From contig NZ_CP109027.1 of NCBI RefSeq assembly GCF_036226885.1, positions 5,518,001 to 5,582,000 of the forward strand: a DNA stretch of 64,000 nt, in the 5' to 3' direction. This document shows positions 50,035 to 58,947 of this stretch, one piece after another (the first letter of the stretch is position 1; each line of letters starts with the position of its first letter). The notes below the pieces were generated by a model that did no database searches, was not told the DNA's origin, and was given only the letters and a program-made list of their open reading frames with translations. Source of the stretch: Streptomyces sp. NBC_00663. GTDB taxonomy: Bacteria > Actinomycetota > Actinomycetes > Streptomycetales > Streptomycetaceae. Position numbers and translations under genes: made by a program.

Positions 50035-50673
50035 TCAGCGATCCGCCGTCTGCGGCTCGTCCCGGAAACGGCGCACGCCCGAGGGCGTCACCACCGCGTC
50101 CACCGGCCGGTCGTGCGCCTCCTCCGGGACGCGCTCGACGACCTCGGAGTCGTAGAGCAGAACCACCAGCGCGGGATGCGCACCCGCACGCTCCAGGCGC
50201 GCGAGCACGCGGTCGTACGACCCCCCGCCGCGCCCCAGACGCATACCGCGCGCGTCGACCGCGAGGCCGGGCAGCAGTACCACGTCGGCGGCGGTCACCG
50301 CGTCCGGCCCCAGGCGCTCGCCCGCGGGCTCGAAGAGGGCCATCTTCCCGCCGTGTTGGACGCGCGCGAGGGAGCCCTCCCCGGTGTACGCGCCCCAGTC
50401 CAGGTCGTTGTCGGGCAGGAGCGCGGGGAGCAGGACGTGCACGCCCCGCGCACGCAGCGCGTCCAGCAGCGCGAGCGTGCCGGGCTCGCCCCCCACCGAG
50501 ACGTACGCCGCCACCGTGCGCGCCCGCACCAACTCGGGCAGCCCAAGCGCCCGCTCCGCCAGCGCGACCGCGGATTCCCGCACGTCATCGGCCGTCAACC
50601 TGCTTCTCACCGCGAGGAACTCTCGCCGCAACATTCGCTTGTCAGGCTCGTCAGGACGTCCGCTGTGACTCAA
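50035..50673 (-). CDS. 5-formyltetrahydrofolate cyclo-ligase
   Basis: The TTG at 50673 follows GGGAG by six bases; the protein has 212 aa. The family motifs are present: MLRREFLAVRSRL at the N-terminus, AAYVSVGGEPGT, VLLPGLAVDARGMRLGRGGGSYDRVLAR (ATP and substrate loop), and HDRPVDAVVTPSGVRRF near the C-terminus. It converts 5-formyl-THF to methenyl-THF using ATP. The gene is divergent from galU across 93 bp. Assignment is secure from GLGRGGGSYDR alone, even without a start-codon decision. Confidence 0.92.
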   Translation of the reverse strand: MSHSGRPDEPDKRMLRREFLAVRSRLTADDVRESAVALAERALGLPELVRARTVAAYVSVGGEPGTLALLDALRARGVHVLLPALLPDNDLDWGAYTGEGSLARVQHGGKMALFEPAGERLGPDAVTAADVVLLPGLAVDARGMRLGRGGGSYDRVLARLERAGAHPALVVLLYDSEVVERVPEEAHDRPVDAVVTPSGVRRFRDEPQTADR

Positions 50674-50766
50674 GGGTCGCTCCCGTATCCTTCTAATCCG
50701 CTCATACCAGAGCTAATTAACCGGAGCTTCAGATTCCTTGCAAAGGCACCGGATAAGGTTGCGGCC

Positions 50767-51669
50767 ATGACTCAGTCGCACCCTCGGATCAGCAAGGCTG
50801 TCATCCCAGCAGCAGGCCTCGGCACCCGGTTCCTGCCGGCCACCAAAGCCACTCCCAAGGAGATGCTGCCGGTCGTGGACAAGCCGGCGATCCAGTACGT
50901 GGTCGAGGAGGCCGTCTCCGCGGGCCTCGATGACGTCCTCATGGTGACGGGCCGCAACAAGCGCCCCCTTGAGGACCACTTCGACCGCAACTACGAGCTG
51001 GAATCCGCCCTTCAGAAGAAGGGTGACGCCAACCGGCTCGCGAAGGTGCAGGAGTCCAGCGACCTCGCGACGATGCACTACGTCCGTCAGGGCGACCCCA
51101 GGGGCCTCGGCCACGCCGTGCTGTGCGCCGCGCCGCACGTCGGGCACGAACCCTTCGCGGTCCTCCTCGGTGACGACCTGATCGACCCGCGCGACCCGCT
51201 GCTCCAGCGGATGGTCGAGGTCCAGGAGCAGCACGGCGGCAGCGTCATCGCCCTCATGGAGGTCGCCCCCGAGCAGATCCACCTCTACGGCTGCGCGGCC
51301 GTGGACCCGACCGACGACGGTGACGTGGTCAAGGTCCACGACCTGGTCGAGAAGCCCGCCCCCGCCGACGCGCCGTCCAACTACGCGATCATCGGCCGTT
51401 ACGTCCTCGACCCGCACATCTTCGAGATATTGCGCAAGACCGAGCCCGGCCGCGGCGGCGAGATCCAGCTCACCGACGCCCTCCAGCAGCTCGCCGCGGA
51501 CGAGAAGGTCGGCGGCCCCGTGCACGGCGTCGTCTTCAAGGGCCGCCGCTATGACACCGGGGACCGTGGCGACTATCTGCGTGCCATTGTCAGACTCGCG
51601 TGCGAACGTGAAGACCTGGGCCCGGACTTCCGGACCTGGCTTCGCAGTTACGTAGCCGAGGAGATGTAG
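50767..51669 (+). CDS. galU: UTP-glucose-1-phosphate uridylyltransferase
   Basis: This 300-aa protein has the GalU nucleotidyltransferase motifs: KAVIPAAGLGTRFLPATKATPKEMLPVVDKPAIQYVVEEA, where G-x-G-x-R binds UTP, GDDLIDPRDPLL, and VEKPAPADAPSNYAIIGRYVLDPHIFEIL. It makes UDP-glucose for cell-wall and glycogen-type polymers. TAAGGT ends seven bases before the ATG, so the mRNA may be nearly leaderless. It leads a cluster with glp, moaC, mog, an acetyltransferase and sepX, an arrangement conserved in Actinobacteria. Confidence 0.95.
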   Translation: MTQSHPRISKAVIPAAGLGTRFLPATKATPKEMLPVVDKPAIQYVVEEAVSAGLDDVLMVTGRNKRPLEDHFDRNYELESALQKKGDANRLAKVQESSDLATMHYVRQGDPRGLGHAVLCAAPHVGHEPFAVLLGDDLIDPRDPLLQRMVEVQEQHGGSVIALMEVAPEQIHLYGCAAVDPTDDGDVVKVHDLVEKPAPADAPSNYAIIGRYVLDPHIFEILRKTEPGRGGEIQLTDALQQLAADEKVGGPVHGVVFKGRRYDTGDRGDYLRAIVRLACEREDLGPDFRTWLRSYVAEEM

Positions 51670-51674
51670 CAACG

Positions 51675-52997
51675 TTGAGCAGCGCCGCGCCCCGCACCAC
51701 CGGCCAGGACCACCTCTGGTCGGTGGACGAACACCTGGAGGACATCCTCGCGACCGTCCGCCCCCTCGAACCCATCGAGCTGCAACTCCTCGACGCCCAG
51801 GGCTGCGTCCTGGTCGAGGACGTCACGGTGCCGGTCTCCCTGCCGCCGTTCGACAACAGCTCCATGGACGGGTACGCGGTACGGGTCGCCGATGTCGCGG
51901 GCGCGAGCGAGGAGTTCCCCGCCGTCCTGGACGTCGTCGGGGACGTCGCGGCGGGCCAGGCCGAGCTGCTCCACGTGGGACCCGGCCAGGCCGCCCGCAT
52001 CATGACCGGCGCCCCGTTGCCGCCCGGCGCCGAGACCGTCGTACCGGTGGAGTGGACCGACGGAGGCCTGGGCGAGGGTCCCGTGACCGGCATGCGCGCC
52101 CGCGCGCTCGCCCCCGAGGGCGCCGAAGGGCACGTGCACGTGTACCGCCCGGCCGAGGCACGCGCCCACGTACGCGCCACCGGCAGCGACGTGAAGGCCG
52201 GAGACCGCGCCCTCGACGCCGGTACGGTCCTCGGCCCGCCGCAGATCGCCCTGCTCGCCGCGATCGGCCGCGGCACCGTACGCGTGCGCCCGCGCCCGCG
52301 CGTGGTCGTCATGTCCACCGGCAGCGAGCTGGTCCAGCCCGACGAGGACCTCGGCAGCGGCCAGATCTACGACTCCAACAGCTTCGCCCTCACCGCCGCC
52401 GCCCGCGACGCCGGCGCCATCGCCTACCGCGTGGGCGCCGTCGCCGACGACGCCGAGACCCTCCGCGACACCATCGAGGACCAGCTCGTGCGTGCCGACC
52501 TCATGGTCACCACGGGCGGGGTGAGCGTCGGGGCGTACGACGTCGTCAAGGAGGCCCTCTCGCACGTTGGCGACGAGGACGAGGCAGGCAGCGGTGTCGA
52601 GTTCCGCAAGCTCGCCATGCAGCCCGGCAAGCCCCAGGGCTTCGGCTCCATCGGCCCCGACCACATCCCGCTGCTCGCGCTCCCCGGCAACCCGGTGTCG
52701 TCGTACGTCTCCTTCGAACTGTTCGTGCGCCCCGCGATCCGCACCCTCATGGGCCTGGACGACGTCCACCGGCCGCACGCGCGCGCGAAGCTGACCGCCG
52801 GCAAGGCGCTGACCTCGCCGAAGGGGCGCAGGCAGTTCCTGCGCGGGGCGTACGCCGACGGCGCGGTGACGCCCGTCGGTGGCGCCGGCTCGCATCTGGT
52901 CGCGGCCCTCGCGCACGCGAACGCGCTGATCGTCGTCCCGGAGGACGTGGAGAGCGTCGAGCCCAACGCCGAGGTCGAGGTGGTCCTGCTCGGCTGA
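51675..52997 (+). CDS. glp: gephyrin-like MoeA/Glp protein (molybdopterin molybdotransferase or divisome factor)
   Basis: The TTG at 51675 gives 440 aa. Domains match MoeA: the N-terminal domain with PLEPIELQLLDAQGCVLVEDV and FDNSSMDGYAVR, the central MPT-binding domain with VVMSTGSELVQPDEDL and TTGGVSVGAYDVVKEAL, and the MoeA C-terminal domain after FVRPAIRTLMG. By sequence alone it would insert molybdenum into molybdopterin. In Corynebacterium the gene in this galU-glp-rimJ-glpR order encodes Glp, which binds FtsZ and the membrane receptor GlpR in cell division. The sepX/glpR gene 2 kb downstream supports that reading here. moaC and mog between them mean that a cofactor role remains possible. 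Confidence 0.85.
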   Translation: MSSAAPRTTGQDHLWSVDEHLEDILATVRPLEPIELQLLDAQGCVLVEDVTVPVSLPPFDNSSMDGYAVRVADVAGASEEFPAVLDVVGDVAAGQAELLHVGPGQAARIMTGAPLPPGAETVVPVEWTDGGLGEGPVTGMRARALAPEGAEGHVHVYRPAEARAHVRATGSDVKAGDRALDAGTVLGPPQIALLAAIGRGTVRVRPRPRVVVMSTGSELVQPDEDLGSGQIYDSNSFALTAAARDAGAIAYRVGAVADDAETLRDTIEDQLVRADLMVTTGGVSVGAYDVVKEALSHVGDEDEAGSGVEFRKLAMQPGKPQGFGSIGPDHIPLLALPGNPVSSYVSFELFVRPAIRTLMGLDDVHRPHARAKLTAGKALTSPKGRRQFLRGAYADGAVTPVGGAGSHLVAALAHANALIVVPEDVESVEPNAEVEVVLLG

Positions 52998-53082
52998 GTG
53001 CTCCTGGTTGGCGGTACCGTGTCGCGCACAGCAGGCCCCTGCGCCGCACCGCGAAGGGCCGAGACCGGGAGCGCCACACAGC

Positions 53083-53562
53083 ATGAGTACGCAGGACCGA
53101 CTGACGCACATCGACGAGGCGGGCGCCGCCCGCATGGTCGACGTATCCGAGAAGGACGTGACCGCGCGCACCGCCCGTGCCAGTGGCCGCGTCCTTGTCT
53201 CGCCCCGCGTGATCGAGCTGCTGCGCGGCGAGGGGGTCCCCAAGGGTGACGCCCTCGCCACCGCGCGGATCGCGGGGATCATGGGTGCCAAGCGCACCCC
53301 GGACCTGATCCCGTTGTGCCACCCCTTGGCGGTGTCCGGTGTGAAACTGGATCTGTCGGTCGCGGACGACGCCGTGGAGATCCTCGCCACCGTCAGGACG
53401 ACGGACCGCACGGGCGTCGAGATGGAGGCCCTCACCGCGGTCTCCGTCGCCGCGCTCACCGTGATCGACATGGTCAAGGCGGTCGACAAGGGAGCGGTCA
53501 TCACGGACGTGCGCGTGGAGGAGAAGACAGGCGGCAAGTCGGGCGACTGGAGCCGGGCGTGA
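53083..53562 (+). CDS. moaC: cyclic pyranopterin monophosphate synthase MoaC
   Basis: This 159-aa protein has the MoaC core: MVDVSEKDVTARTARASG, the IAGIMGAKRTPDLIPLCHPLAVSGVKLDL stretch with the conserved His and Lys residues, and TGVEMEALTAVSVAALTVIDMVKAVDKG near the C-terminus. MoaC catalyses the second half of the first step in molybdenum-cofactor synthesis, after MoaA. The stop overlaps the mog start (GTGA). moaA and moaD/E are not in the window. Confidence 0.95.
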   Translation: MSTQDRLTHIDEAGAARMVDVSEKDVTARTARASGRVLVSPRVIELLRGEGVPKGDALATARIAGIMGAKRTPDLIPLCHPLAVSGVKLDLSVADDAVEILATVRTTDRTGVEMEALTAVSVAALTVIDMVKAVDKGAVITDVRVEEKTGGKSGDWSRA

Positions 53563-54095
53563 GCGCCGGGGTGCCTGAAGCCGGGCCCGCGCCGTATCGC
53601 GCGCTGGTCGTGACCGCCTCCAACCGCGCCGCCGCCGGTGTCTACGAGGACAAGGGCGGTCCCCTCGTCGCCGCGGGGCTGAAGAGCTTCGGCTTCGCCG
53701 TCGAGGGGCCCCAGGTCGTGCCCGACGGCGATCCCGTGGAAGCGGCCCTGCGTGCCGCCGTGGAGGCCGGTTACGACGCCGTCGTCACCACCGGCGGCAC
53801 CGGTATCTCGCCCACCGACCGCACCCCCGAGGCCACCCGCAAGGTGATCGACCACGAGGTGCCCGGCATCGCCGAGGCCATCCGGGCGTTCGGACGGGAG
53901 AAGGTGCCGACCGCGGCGCTCTCGCGCGCTCTGGCCGGGGTGGCGGGCCGGACGCTGATCGTCAATCTGCCGGGTTCCACCGGCGGGGTGAAGGACGGAC
54001 TGGCCGTCCTGGAGCCCCTGCTGGCCCACGCCGTCGAGCAGATCCGCGGCGGCGATCACCCCAGACCCGGCGCCGGCAGTGGGGGTGCGAGCTGA
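53559..54095 (+). CDS. mog: MogA/MoaB-family molybdopterin adenylyltransferase
   Basis: The GTG at 53559 overlaps the moaC stop and gives 178 aa. The family signatures are present: ALVVTASNRAAAGVYEDKGGP, VTTGGTGISPTDRTPEATRKVIDHEVPGIAEAI and VNLPGSTGGVKDGLAVL. Proteins of this family adenylylate molybdopterin before molybdenum insertion by MoeA. Coupling to moaC and position after glp support molybdenum-cofactor synthesis here. The C-terminal Gly-rich tail ends where the next gene begins (CTGA). Confidence 0.9.
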   Translation: MSAGVPEAGPAPYRALVVTASNRAAAGVYEDKGGPLVAAGLKSFGFAVEGPQVVPDGDPVEAALRAAVEAGYDAVVTTGGTGISPTDRTPEATRKVIDHEVPGIAEAIRAFGREKVPTAALSRALAGVAGRTLIVNLPGSTGGVKDGLAVLEPLLAHAVEQIRGGDHPRPGAGSGGAS

Positions 54096-54760
54096 ACAGC
54101 CCATCCTGGCCCGTCGTACTCGCGGACGGCGATGTCGTCCTGCGGCCGATAAAGATGCGCGACCAGCGGGCCTGGCGCGAGGTCAACCGGCGCAACCGCG
54201 ACTGGCTGCGCCCCTGGGAGGCGACCATTCCGCCGCCCACGCCCAGCGGGCCGATCGCGCACCGGCCGACCTACCGGCAGATGGTGCGGCATCTGCGGTC
54301 CGAGGCGAACGCGGGCCGGATGCTGCCGTTCGTCATCGAGTACCAGGGGCGCCTGGTCGGGCAGTTGACCGTCGCCGGGATCACCTGGGGCTCGATGTGC
54401 TCGGGGCACGTCGGCTACTGGGTGGACGAGTCGGTGGCCGGCCGTGGCGTGATGCCGACCGCGGTGGCGCTGGTCGTCGACCACTGTTTCCGGACCGTCG
54501 GCCTGCACCGCATCGAGGTCTGCATTCGTCCCGAGAACGGGCCCAGCCGACGGGTCGTGGAGAAACTCGGATTCCGCGAGGAGGGGATCAGGCCCCGTTA
54601 TCTCCACATCGACGGAGCCTGGCGCGACCATCTCGTCTTCGCGCTCACGGCGGAAGAGGTGCCGGAGGGGTTGCTCGCCCGCTGGCAGCGGGCACGCTCA
54701 CAGAAGGCCCCGCACACCACGCCCCGGAACCCGCAGAACACCCCAGGGAATCCCGCATAG
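54092..54760 (+). CDS. RimJ/RimL-like GNAT acetyltransferase
   Basis: The N-terminal strand needed by GNAT folds (WPVVLADGDVVLRPIKMRDQRAW) starts at a CTG at 54092 that overlaps the mog stop (CTGA), so I prefer that start; an ATG at 54155 would remove it. The 222-aa protein has the S5/L12 acetyltransferase motifs GYWVDESVAGRGVMPTAVALVVDHCF (acetyl-CoA site) and IRPENGPSRRVVEKLGFREEGIRPRYLHIDG. It probably acetylates the N-terminus of a ribosomal or other protein. Its place between glp and sepX matches the rimJ of other actinobacteria. Confidence 0.87.
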   Translation: MNSPSWPVVLADGDVVLRPIKMRDQRAWREVNRRNRDWLRPWEATIPPPTPSGPIAHRPTYRQMVRHLRSEANAGRMLPFVIEYQGRLVGQLTVAGITWGSMCSGHVGYWVDESVAGRGVMPTAVALVVDHCFRTVGLHRIEVCIRPENGPSRRVVEKLGFREEGIRPRYLHIDGAWRDHLVFALTAEEVPEGLLARWQRARSQKAPHTTPRNPQNTPGNPA

Positions 54761-54932
54761 CGCCGGGAAATTGAATAAGTGTTCGAGAATGATCGGTCGG
54801 TGACCGTCTGGGGCATTAAATTCGCACCCTCGGCGGCCTGCTGATCGCATCGGTCACAAAAAAAGCTCGAAATATCAGCCAGATCGTGCGACACACCGGC
54901 CCAATTGGCGGATGGCCTCACGCAAACCCCTC

Positions 54933-54938
54933 TACCGT
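54933..54938 (+). promoter_or_regulatory. sepX promoter -10 box (leaderless)
   Basis: TACCGT ends seven bases before the GTG of sepX, and no ribosome-binding site fits in between at a usual distance. The transcript therefore probably begins at the start codon. No clear -35 is seen. Confidence 0.5.
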
Positions 54939-54945
54939 GTGAGGC

Positions 54946-56223
54946 GTGAGCAGCAGCGGCCTCATCTACGCAGTCATTGTCGGGGCCTGGGCCGCCTACT
55001 TGGTGCCGATGTGGCTCCGTAGGCAGGACGAGCTGAACGAGGCCCGTCCGACGGAACGCTTCAGCACCGCCATCCGGTTGCTGTCCGGACGGGCGGGGAT
55101 GGAGCGCCGATACGCCAAGGACCTGCGGGCGCGCTCCACCGACGAGGGGGAGCCCAGCGCCGTCGCCCCGGACGTCGTCACCGACTCGGTGGACGTCCGG
55201 GCCTTCGCCATGCCTCCGACGCGCCCACAGGCGCGCGCGGACGTCCAGGCGCGCACGGAAGCACCGGCGCCGGGGCGCAGGGAATCGGTGCGTGAACCGG
55301 CGCGCGAACGGGCAGCCGAGCCGGCGCCCGCTTCCGCACCCGCACCGGCGCACGCATCCGGATCCGCGCCCGCGCGCAGACCCGTACCCACCCCTCGGCG
55401 CTCGCCCGCGGCGGAAGCCGCCGCAGCGCGCGCCCGGCGCACGAAGGCGCTCGCGCGCCGACGGCGCACCACCGTGGCGCTCTTCCTCGCTTTCACGCTC
55501 GGCGCGATCGTCGCCGCCGTCGGAGGGCTCACGTTCCTCTGGGCGCCCGGCGTCCCCGCCGTGCTGCTCAGCGCCTACATCGCCTACCTGCGCTCCCAGG
55601 AGCGCCGGCGCTTCGCCTACCAGATGGACCGTCGCCGCGCGGAGGCGGCGGCGCAGCGTCTGAAGGAGCGTGCGCGGCAACCGCGCCGGCGGCCGTCCGC
55701 GGACACCGCCGCCGACGCGGACGAGCCGGACGAAGGACCAGAGCCCGAGCAGCAGGACCACGGACTCTCGGCGCTCGCCGCCGACCGGCGTGCGCTCGTC
55801 GAGCAGACCGATCACGCCGAGTGGGTCGACCAGCAGCGTGAGCGGCAGCGCAGGCCCGGGCACGGGGACAGCTGGGAGCCGGTGCCGGTGCCGTTGCCGA
55901 CGTATGTGACGGCGCCGGTCGCCCCGCGGGCCACGTCCGATGTGGACCTGGGGGCGCCGGACGCGTGGAGCTCGGCGCGGTCGAGCTCCGTCGCCGGGGA
56001 CCGGGACGCTCAAGGAGGCGCCGCCGAGGCCGGGGACGGGCAGGACGGTGCGGGGTCGGACGCCGAGCCGGGGGATTCCTCCCGCGCGGAGGACAGGACG
56101 GACGGGGGCGGCCGCAGTGACGCCCGCCGGGCCGCGTCCGCGCGGCGGGCCCGGGAGCGGGGGCGCACGCCGCTGTTCGACCAGTACGAGGACGGGGAGC
56201 GGCCGCGCGCGGCCAACGAGTAG
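54946..56223 (+). CDS. sepX: divisome membrane protein SepX/GlpR
   Basis: The GTG at 54946 gives 425 aa. The layout is that of the actinobacterial divisome protein SepX (GlpR in Corynebacterium): an N-terminal membrane helix (GLIYAVIVGAWAAYLVPMWL) followed by LRRQDELNEARPTERF, an Ala/Pro/Arg-rich linker, two further membrane helices (about 180-222, VALFLAFTLGAIVAAVGGLTFLW and VPAVLLSAYIAYL), and a long disordered charged C-terminus ending TPLFDQYEDGERPRAANE. In S. venezuelae SepX helps build and stabilise division septa. In Corynebacterium the homologue is the receptor of Glp. The glp-like gene lies upstream in the same cluster. Confidence 0.9.
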   Translation: MSSSGLIYAVIVGAWAAYLVPMWLRRQDELNEARPTERFSTAIRLLSGRAGMERRYAKDLRARSTDEGEPSAVAPDVVTDSVDVRAFAMPPTRPQARADVQARTEAPAPGRRESVREPARERAAEPAPASAPAPAHASGSAPARRPVPTPRRSPAAEAAAARARRTKALARRRRTTVALFLAFTLGAIVAAVGGLTFLWAPGVPAVLLSAYIAYLRSQERRRFAYQMDRRRAEAAAQRLKERARQPRRRPSADTAADADEPDEGPEPEQQDHGLSALAADRRALVEQTDHAEWVDQQRERQRRPGHGDSWEPVPVPLPTYVTAPVAPRATSDVDLGAPDAWSSARSSSVAGDRDAQGGAAEAGDGQDGAGSDAEPGDSSRAEDRTDGGGRSDARRAASARRARERGRTPLFDQYEDGERPRAANE

Positions 56224-56280
56224 ACGAGGAAGCCCCCACCTGTGGGTTGCCGCTTCGGCGGGGCAGGGAACGGATTTCCA

Positions 56281-56300
56281 AGCACCCCGAGAGGGGTGCT
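56281..56300. terminator. terminator-like stem between sepX and tRNA-Ala
   Basis: AGCACCCC-GAGA-GGGGTGCT is a perfect 8-bp stem. It overlaps the likely tRNA -10 (TAAGGT at 56300-56305), so it could affect both termination of sepX and start of the tRNA transcript. Confidence 0.55.
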
Positions 56301-56319
56301 AAGGTTTCACTCGTTGCAA

Positions 56320-56393
56320 GGGCCTGTGGCGCAGTCTGGTAGCGCACCTCGTTCGCATCGAGGGGGTCTGGGGTTCAAATCCCCACAGGTCCA
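56320..56393 (+). tRNA. tRNA-Ala (anticodon CGC)
   Basis: A 74-nt cloverleaf: acceptor GGGCCTG with CAGGTCC plus discriminator A, a D arm around GGCGCAGTCTGGTAGCGC, an anticodon loop TTCGCAT with anticodon CGC on a CCTCG/CGAGG stem, a variable loop of five, and the T arm GGGTTCAAATCCC. No CCA is encoded. It has its own terminator just downstream. Confidence 0.95.
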
Positions 56394-56401
56394 CGCAGCA
56401 T

Positions 56402-56436
56402 AGAGCCCCTGTCGGGTAATCACCGACAGGGGCTCT
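56402..56436 (+). terminator. terminator of tRNA-Ala
   Basis: AGAGCCCCTGTCGG and CCGACAGGGGCTCT form a 14-bp perfect stem with a 7-base loop, nine bases after the tRNA end. Confidence 0.8.
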
Positions 56437-56463
56437 TGCCATGCCTGGAGGTGATCGTCTCCC

Positions 56464-58947
56464 TCAGCGGCGGCTACCGACAGGATCCCGTAGCGCCAGA
56501 CCTGCCGGCACCACCGCCGCGGCGACGGCGAGGAGAGCGCAGGCCATGGTCGTCGCGCCGAGTTCCGGCCAGGGGACGTGGATCGGGGACCGTACCGACT
56601 GGAGACCCAGGGCGGCCCACATGCCGGTGAGATTGAGGGCGGTCACCAGCAGACCCAGGAGCGCGCCCACGGCGACCACCGTCAGGGACTCCAGGGCCAC
56701 GAGACGGAGCACCTGGGGGTTCGTCGCTCCGGCCAGCCGCAGGGACGCCAGTTCACGGGTGCGGTCGGACGTCGCCATCAGGAGCGTGCCGGCGACGGAG
56801 AGGGCCGTGTAGAGGAGAGCGATGCCGAGGACCAGGAAGTGGCCGAGGCGGGTGGTCGAGTCGGCGGACGTGAAGCCGGCCGTGGGGTAGGCGGCGGACA
56901 GCCACGCCGCGCGCGTGAGCAGCGTCGCCTCCGGGGCCGCCGAGCGCAGCGCCGTCCGTATCGCCGACACCTCGGCCCCCTCCCTCACCTTCACCTCCAC
57001 CCGGTCGAACACGGCCCCGCGCGCGTTGGCCGGTGTGATGTACACCCCGTTGTCGCCCGTCCCGGTCGGCATCACCGCGGCGATACGAAGGGATCTGCGG
57101 GTGCCGTCGCCCAGCCAGACGGTGACGTGTTCGCCGACCTGGTGCCGGGCCCACTCCTCGTTGACGACGATCGAGTCGTCGGAGAGGTCGGCGATCCTGC
57201 CCGCCGACAGCGGCACGGCGGTCGTCGCGGCCAGCCGCTCCGGATCGGCCGCCCTGGCCTCGGACTTGATGAGGGCCACGCCCTCCTCCAGGACGTACAC
57301 CGCGCTCGACGCGGTCGGCGAGACCTCGGCGCCCCGGACCGCGCGCAGACGCTCCAGCGTGCGCGCGTCCAGACCCGTCGCGGACGTCATCACGAAGTCC
57401 GCCCGCGTGCGCTCGCGCGCCTCCGTCGCCCGCGCGTCGCTCAGGGTGGCCGTCGCGCCCAGCAGCGAGCCCGTCAGCGCCACCATGACCAGGACGGGAG
57501 CGGCGAGGGCGGCTGTGCGGCGGAGGGCGGTCGTGGTGTTCGCGCGGACCAGCGTGCCGCGGGGCGTGAGGAGCCTGATCAGCGGGCGGACCAGGAGGGG
57601 GGACAGGAGGGCCGTCGCTGTGATCAGCAGCAGCGGGCGGCCGGTGTACGTCTTGCGGTGCAGCAGGTCGCCCGGGTCCGTCAGCAGCGCCAGGGCAAGC
57701 GTGATCGCCGCCGTCAGCAGCAAAGCGATCCCGCACAGGAGTCGGGTCAGCGTCAGGGGGTGTTCGTCGGCCGTGGCCTCGCGCAGGGCCTGGGTCGGGG
57801 CGGTGCGGCCGGCCCGCCAGGAGGCGGCCGTCGCCCCGCACAGCGCCACCAGCAGGCCCGTCCAGAACGCGACCTGATACGGCCAGACATGGTCGCCGAT
57901 CGTGAACCAGGCCGGGGCGATGCCGCTCTCGACCACTCGTTCCGCCAGCCACGGGGCGGCGTACGACCCCGTTGCGCAGCCCGCCGCCGACGCGAGGACG
58001 CCCACGAGCAGCGCCTCCGCCAGTACCGTGCGGCGGACCTGGCCCGGCGTCGCGCCCACGGTCCGCAGCAGGCCGAACTCCCGGCGGCGCTGGGCCACCG
58101 CGAAGGCGAAGGTGGACGCCACGACGAACACCGACACGAAGCCCGTCACACCGCCGGCGGTGCCGAACAGGGCGTTCAGGGTCGTCAGGGCCTCGGCGTC
58201 GCGGTCCGGGTCCGTGTCCGCCAGCCGTCGTTCGGCGCCGACCAGGACCCGCGCGCCCGATCCCGAGGACGCCACCACCCGTCGTACCGCCTCCGGCTCG
58301 GCCTCCACCACGAGTTGTGTGCTCACCGGCGCCAACTCGGCGGCGCGCGCGTCCGTGTAGAACAGCGCGCGCTCGAAGACGGGAGCGCGCGCCACGCCTC
58401 TCGCGCCCAGCGCATCGACCGTGCGCGACGGGCCGGCCCCGCTCCCCGTGTCCGCAACCCGCGCCGTGCCGACCACGCGCACCGTCCCGTGCGCCGTCCG
58501 CAGGCGTTGTCCCACGGTCGTCCCGGCGCCCGTGGCCACCACTTCGTCCGCCGCGCGGGGCGGGCGGCCTGCCGTGAGGCGGTACGGGGCGAAGGCCGCG
58601 GTCGACCAGGGGTGGCCGATCAGATCGTCGCCCACGGCGACGGTGCGGTCCTGGGTGACCTTGCCGAGCGCGCGGAGCGCGGCCACCGTCCGGGCCGGTA
58701 CCGGGCCTGGATGGGCGAGGGGCTGGGTGCGGTCGCCGATCCGGGTCGGCACGTGCAGGGTGTCCTGGGCCTTCACCACGACCGGCGCCGCCGCGAAACG
58801 TTCCGGGCCGCGTGCGGGGGCGTCGACGGAGGAGGCGAGGGCCAGGCCCATGACCGTGAGGAGGGCGACGCCGAGGGACAGGGCGACGAAACTGCCGGTG
58901 AAGGTGGTCCAGCGGGAGCGCAGGGCGCTCAGGGCGAGGGTCAGCAC
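56464..58947 (-). CDS. FtsX-like ABC transporter permease
   Basis: This 827-aa membrane protein starts at a GTG inside the last codons of the ATPase gene. It has the duplicated FtsX/MacB layout: two sets of four helices, each preceded by a large extracellular domain. Conserved parts include AQRRREFGLLRTVGATPGQVRRTVLAEALLVG in the first half and TSDRTRELASLRLAGATNPQVLRLVALESLTVV in the second, the coupling segments that contact the ATPase. Such permeases usually export peptides, antibiotics or lipids or transmit signals rather than import. The cargo is unknown. The divergent two-component system suggests induction by envelope stress or antibiotic. Confidence 0.88.
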   Translation of the reverse strand: MLTLALSALRSRWTTFTGSFVALSLGVALLTVMGLALASSVDAPARGPERFAAAPVVVKAQDTLHVPTRIGDRTQPLAHPGPVPARTVAALRALGKVTQDRTVAVGDDLIGHPWSTAAFAPYRLTAGRPPRAADEVVATGAGTTVGQRLRTAHGTVRVVGTARVADTGSGAGPSRTVDALGARGVARAPVFERALFYTDARAAELAPVSTQLVVEAEPEAVRRVVASSGSGARVLVGAERRLADTDPDRDAEALTTLNALFGTAGGVTGFVSVFVVASTFAFAVAQRRREFGLLRTVGATPGQVRRTVLAEALLVGVLASAAGCATGSYAAPWLAERVVESGIAPAWFTIGDHVWPYQVAFWTGLLVALCGATAASWRAGRTAPTQALREATADEHPLTLTRLLCGIALLLTAAITLALALLTDPGDLLHRKTYTGRPLLLITATALLSPLLVRPLIRLLTPRGTLVRANTTTALRRTAALAAPVLVMVALTGSLLGATATLSDARATEARERTRADFVMTSATGLDARTLERLRAVRGAEVSPTASSAVYVLEEGVALIKSEARAADPERLAATTAVPLSAGRIADLSDDSIVVNEEWARHQVGEHVTVWLGDGTRRSLRIAAVMPTGTGDNGVYITPANARGAVFDRVEVKVREGAEVSAIRTALRSAAPEATLLTRAAWLSAAYPTAGFTSADSTTRLGHFLVLGIALLYTALSVAGTLLMATSDRTRELASLRLAGATNPQVLRLVALESLTVVAVGALLGLLVTALNLTGMWAALGLQSVRSPIHVPWPELGATTMACALLAVAAAVVPAGLALRDPVGSRR

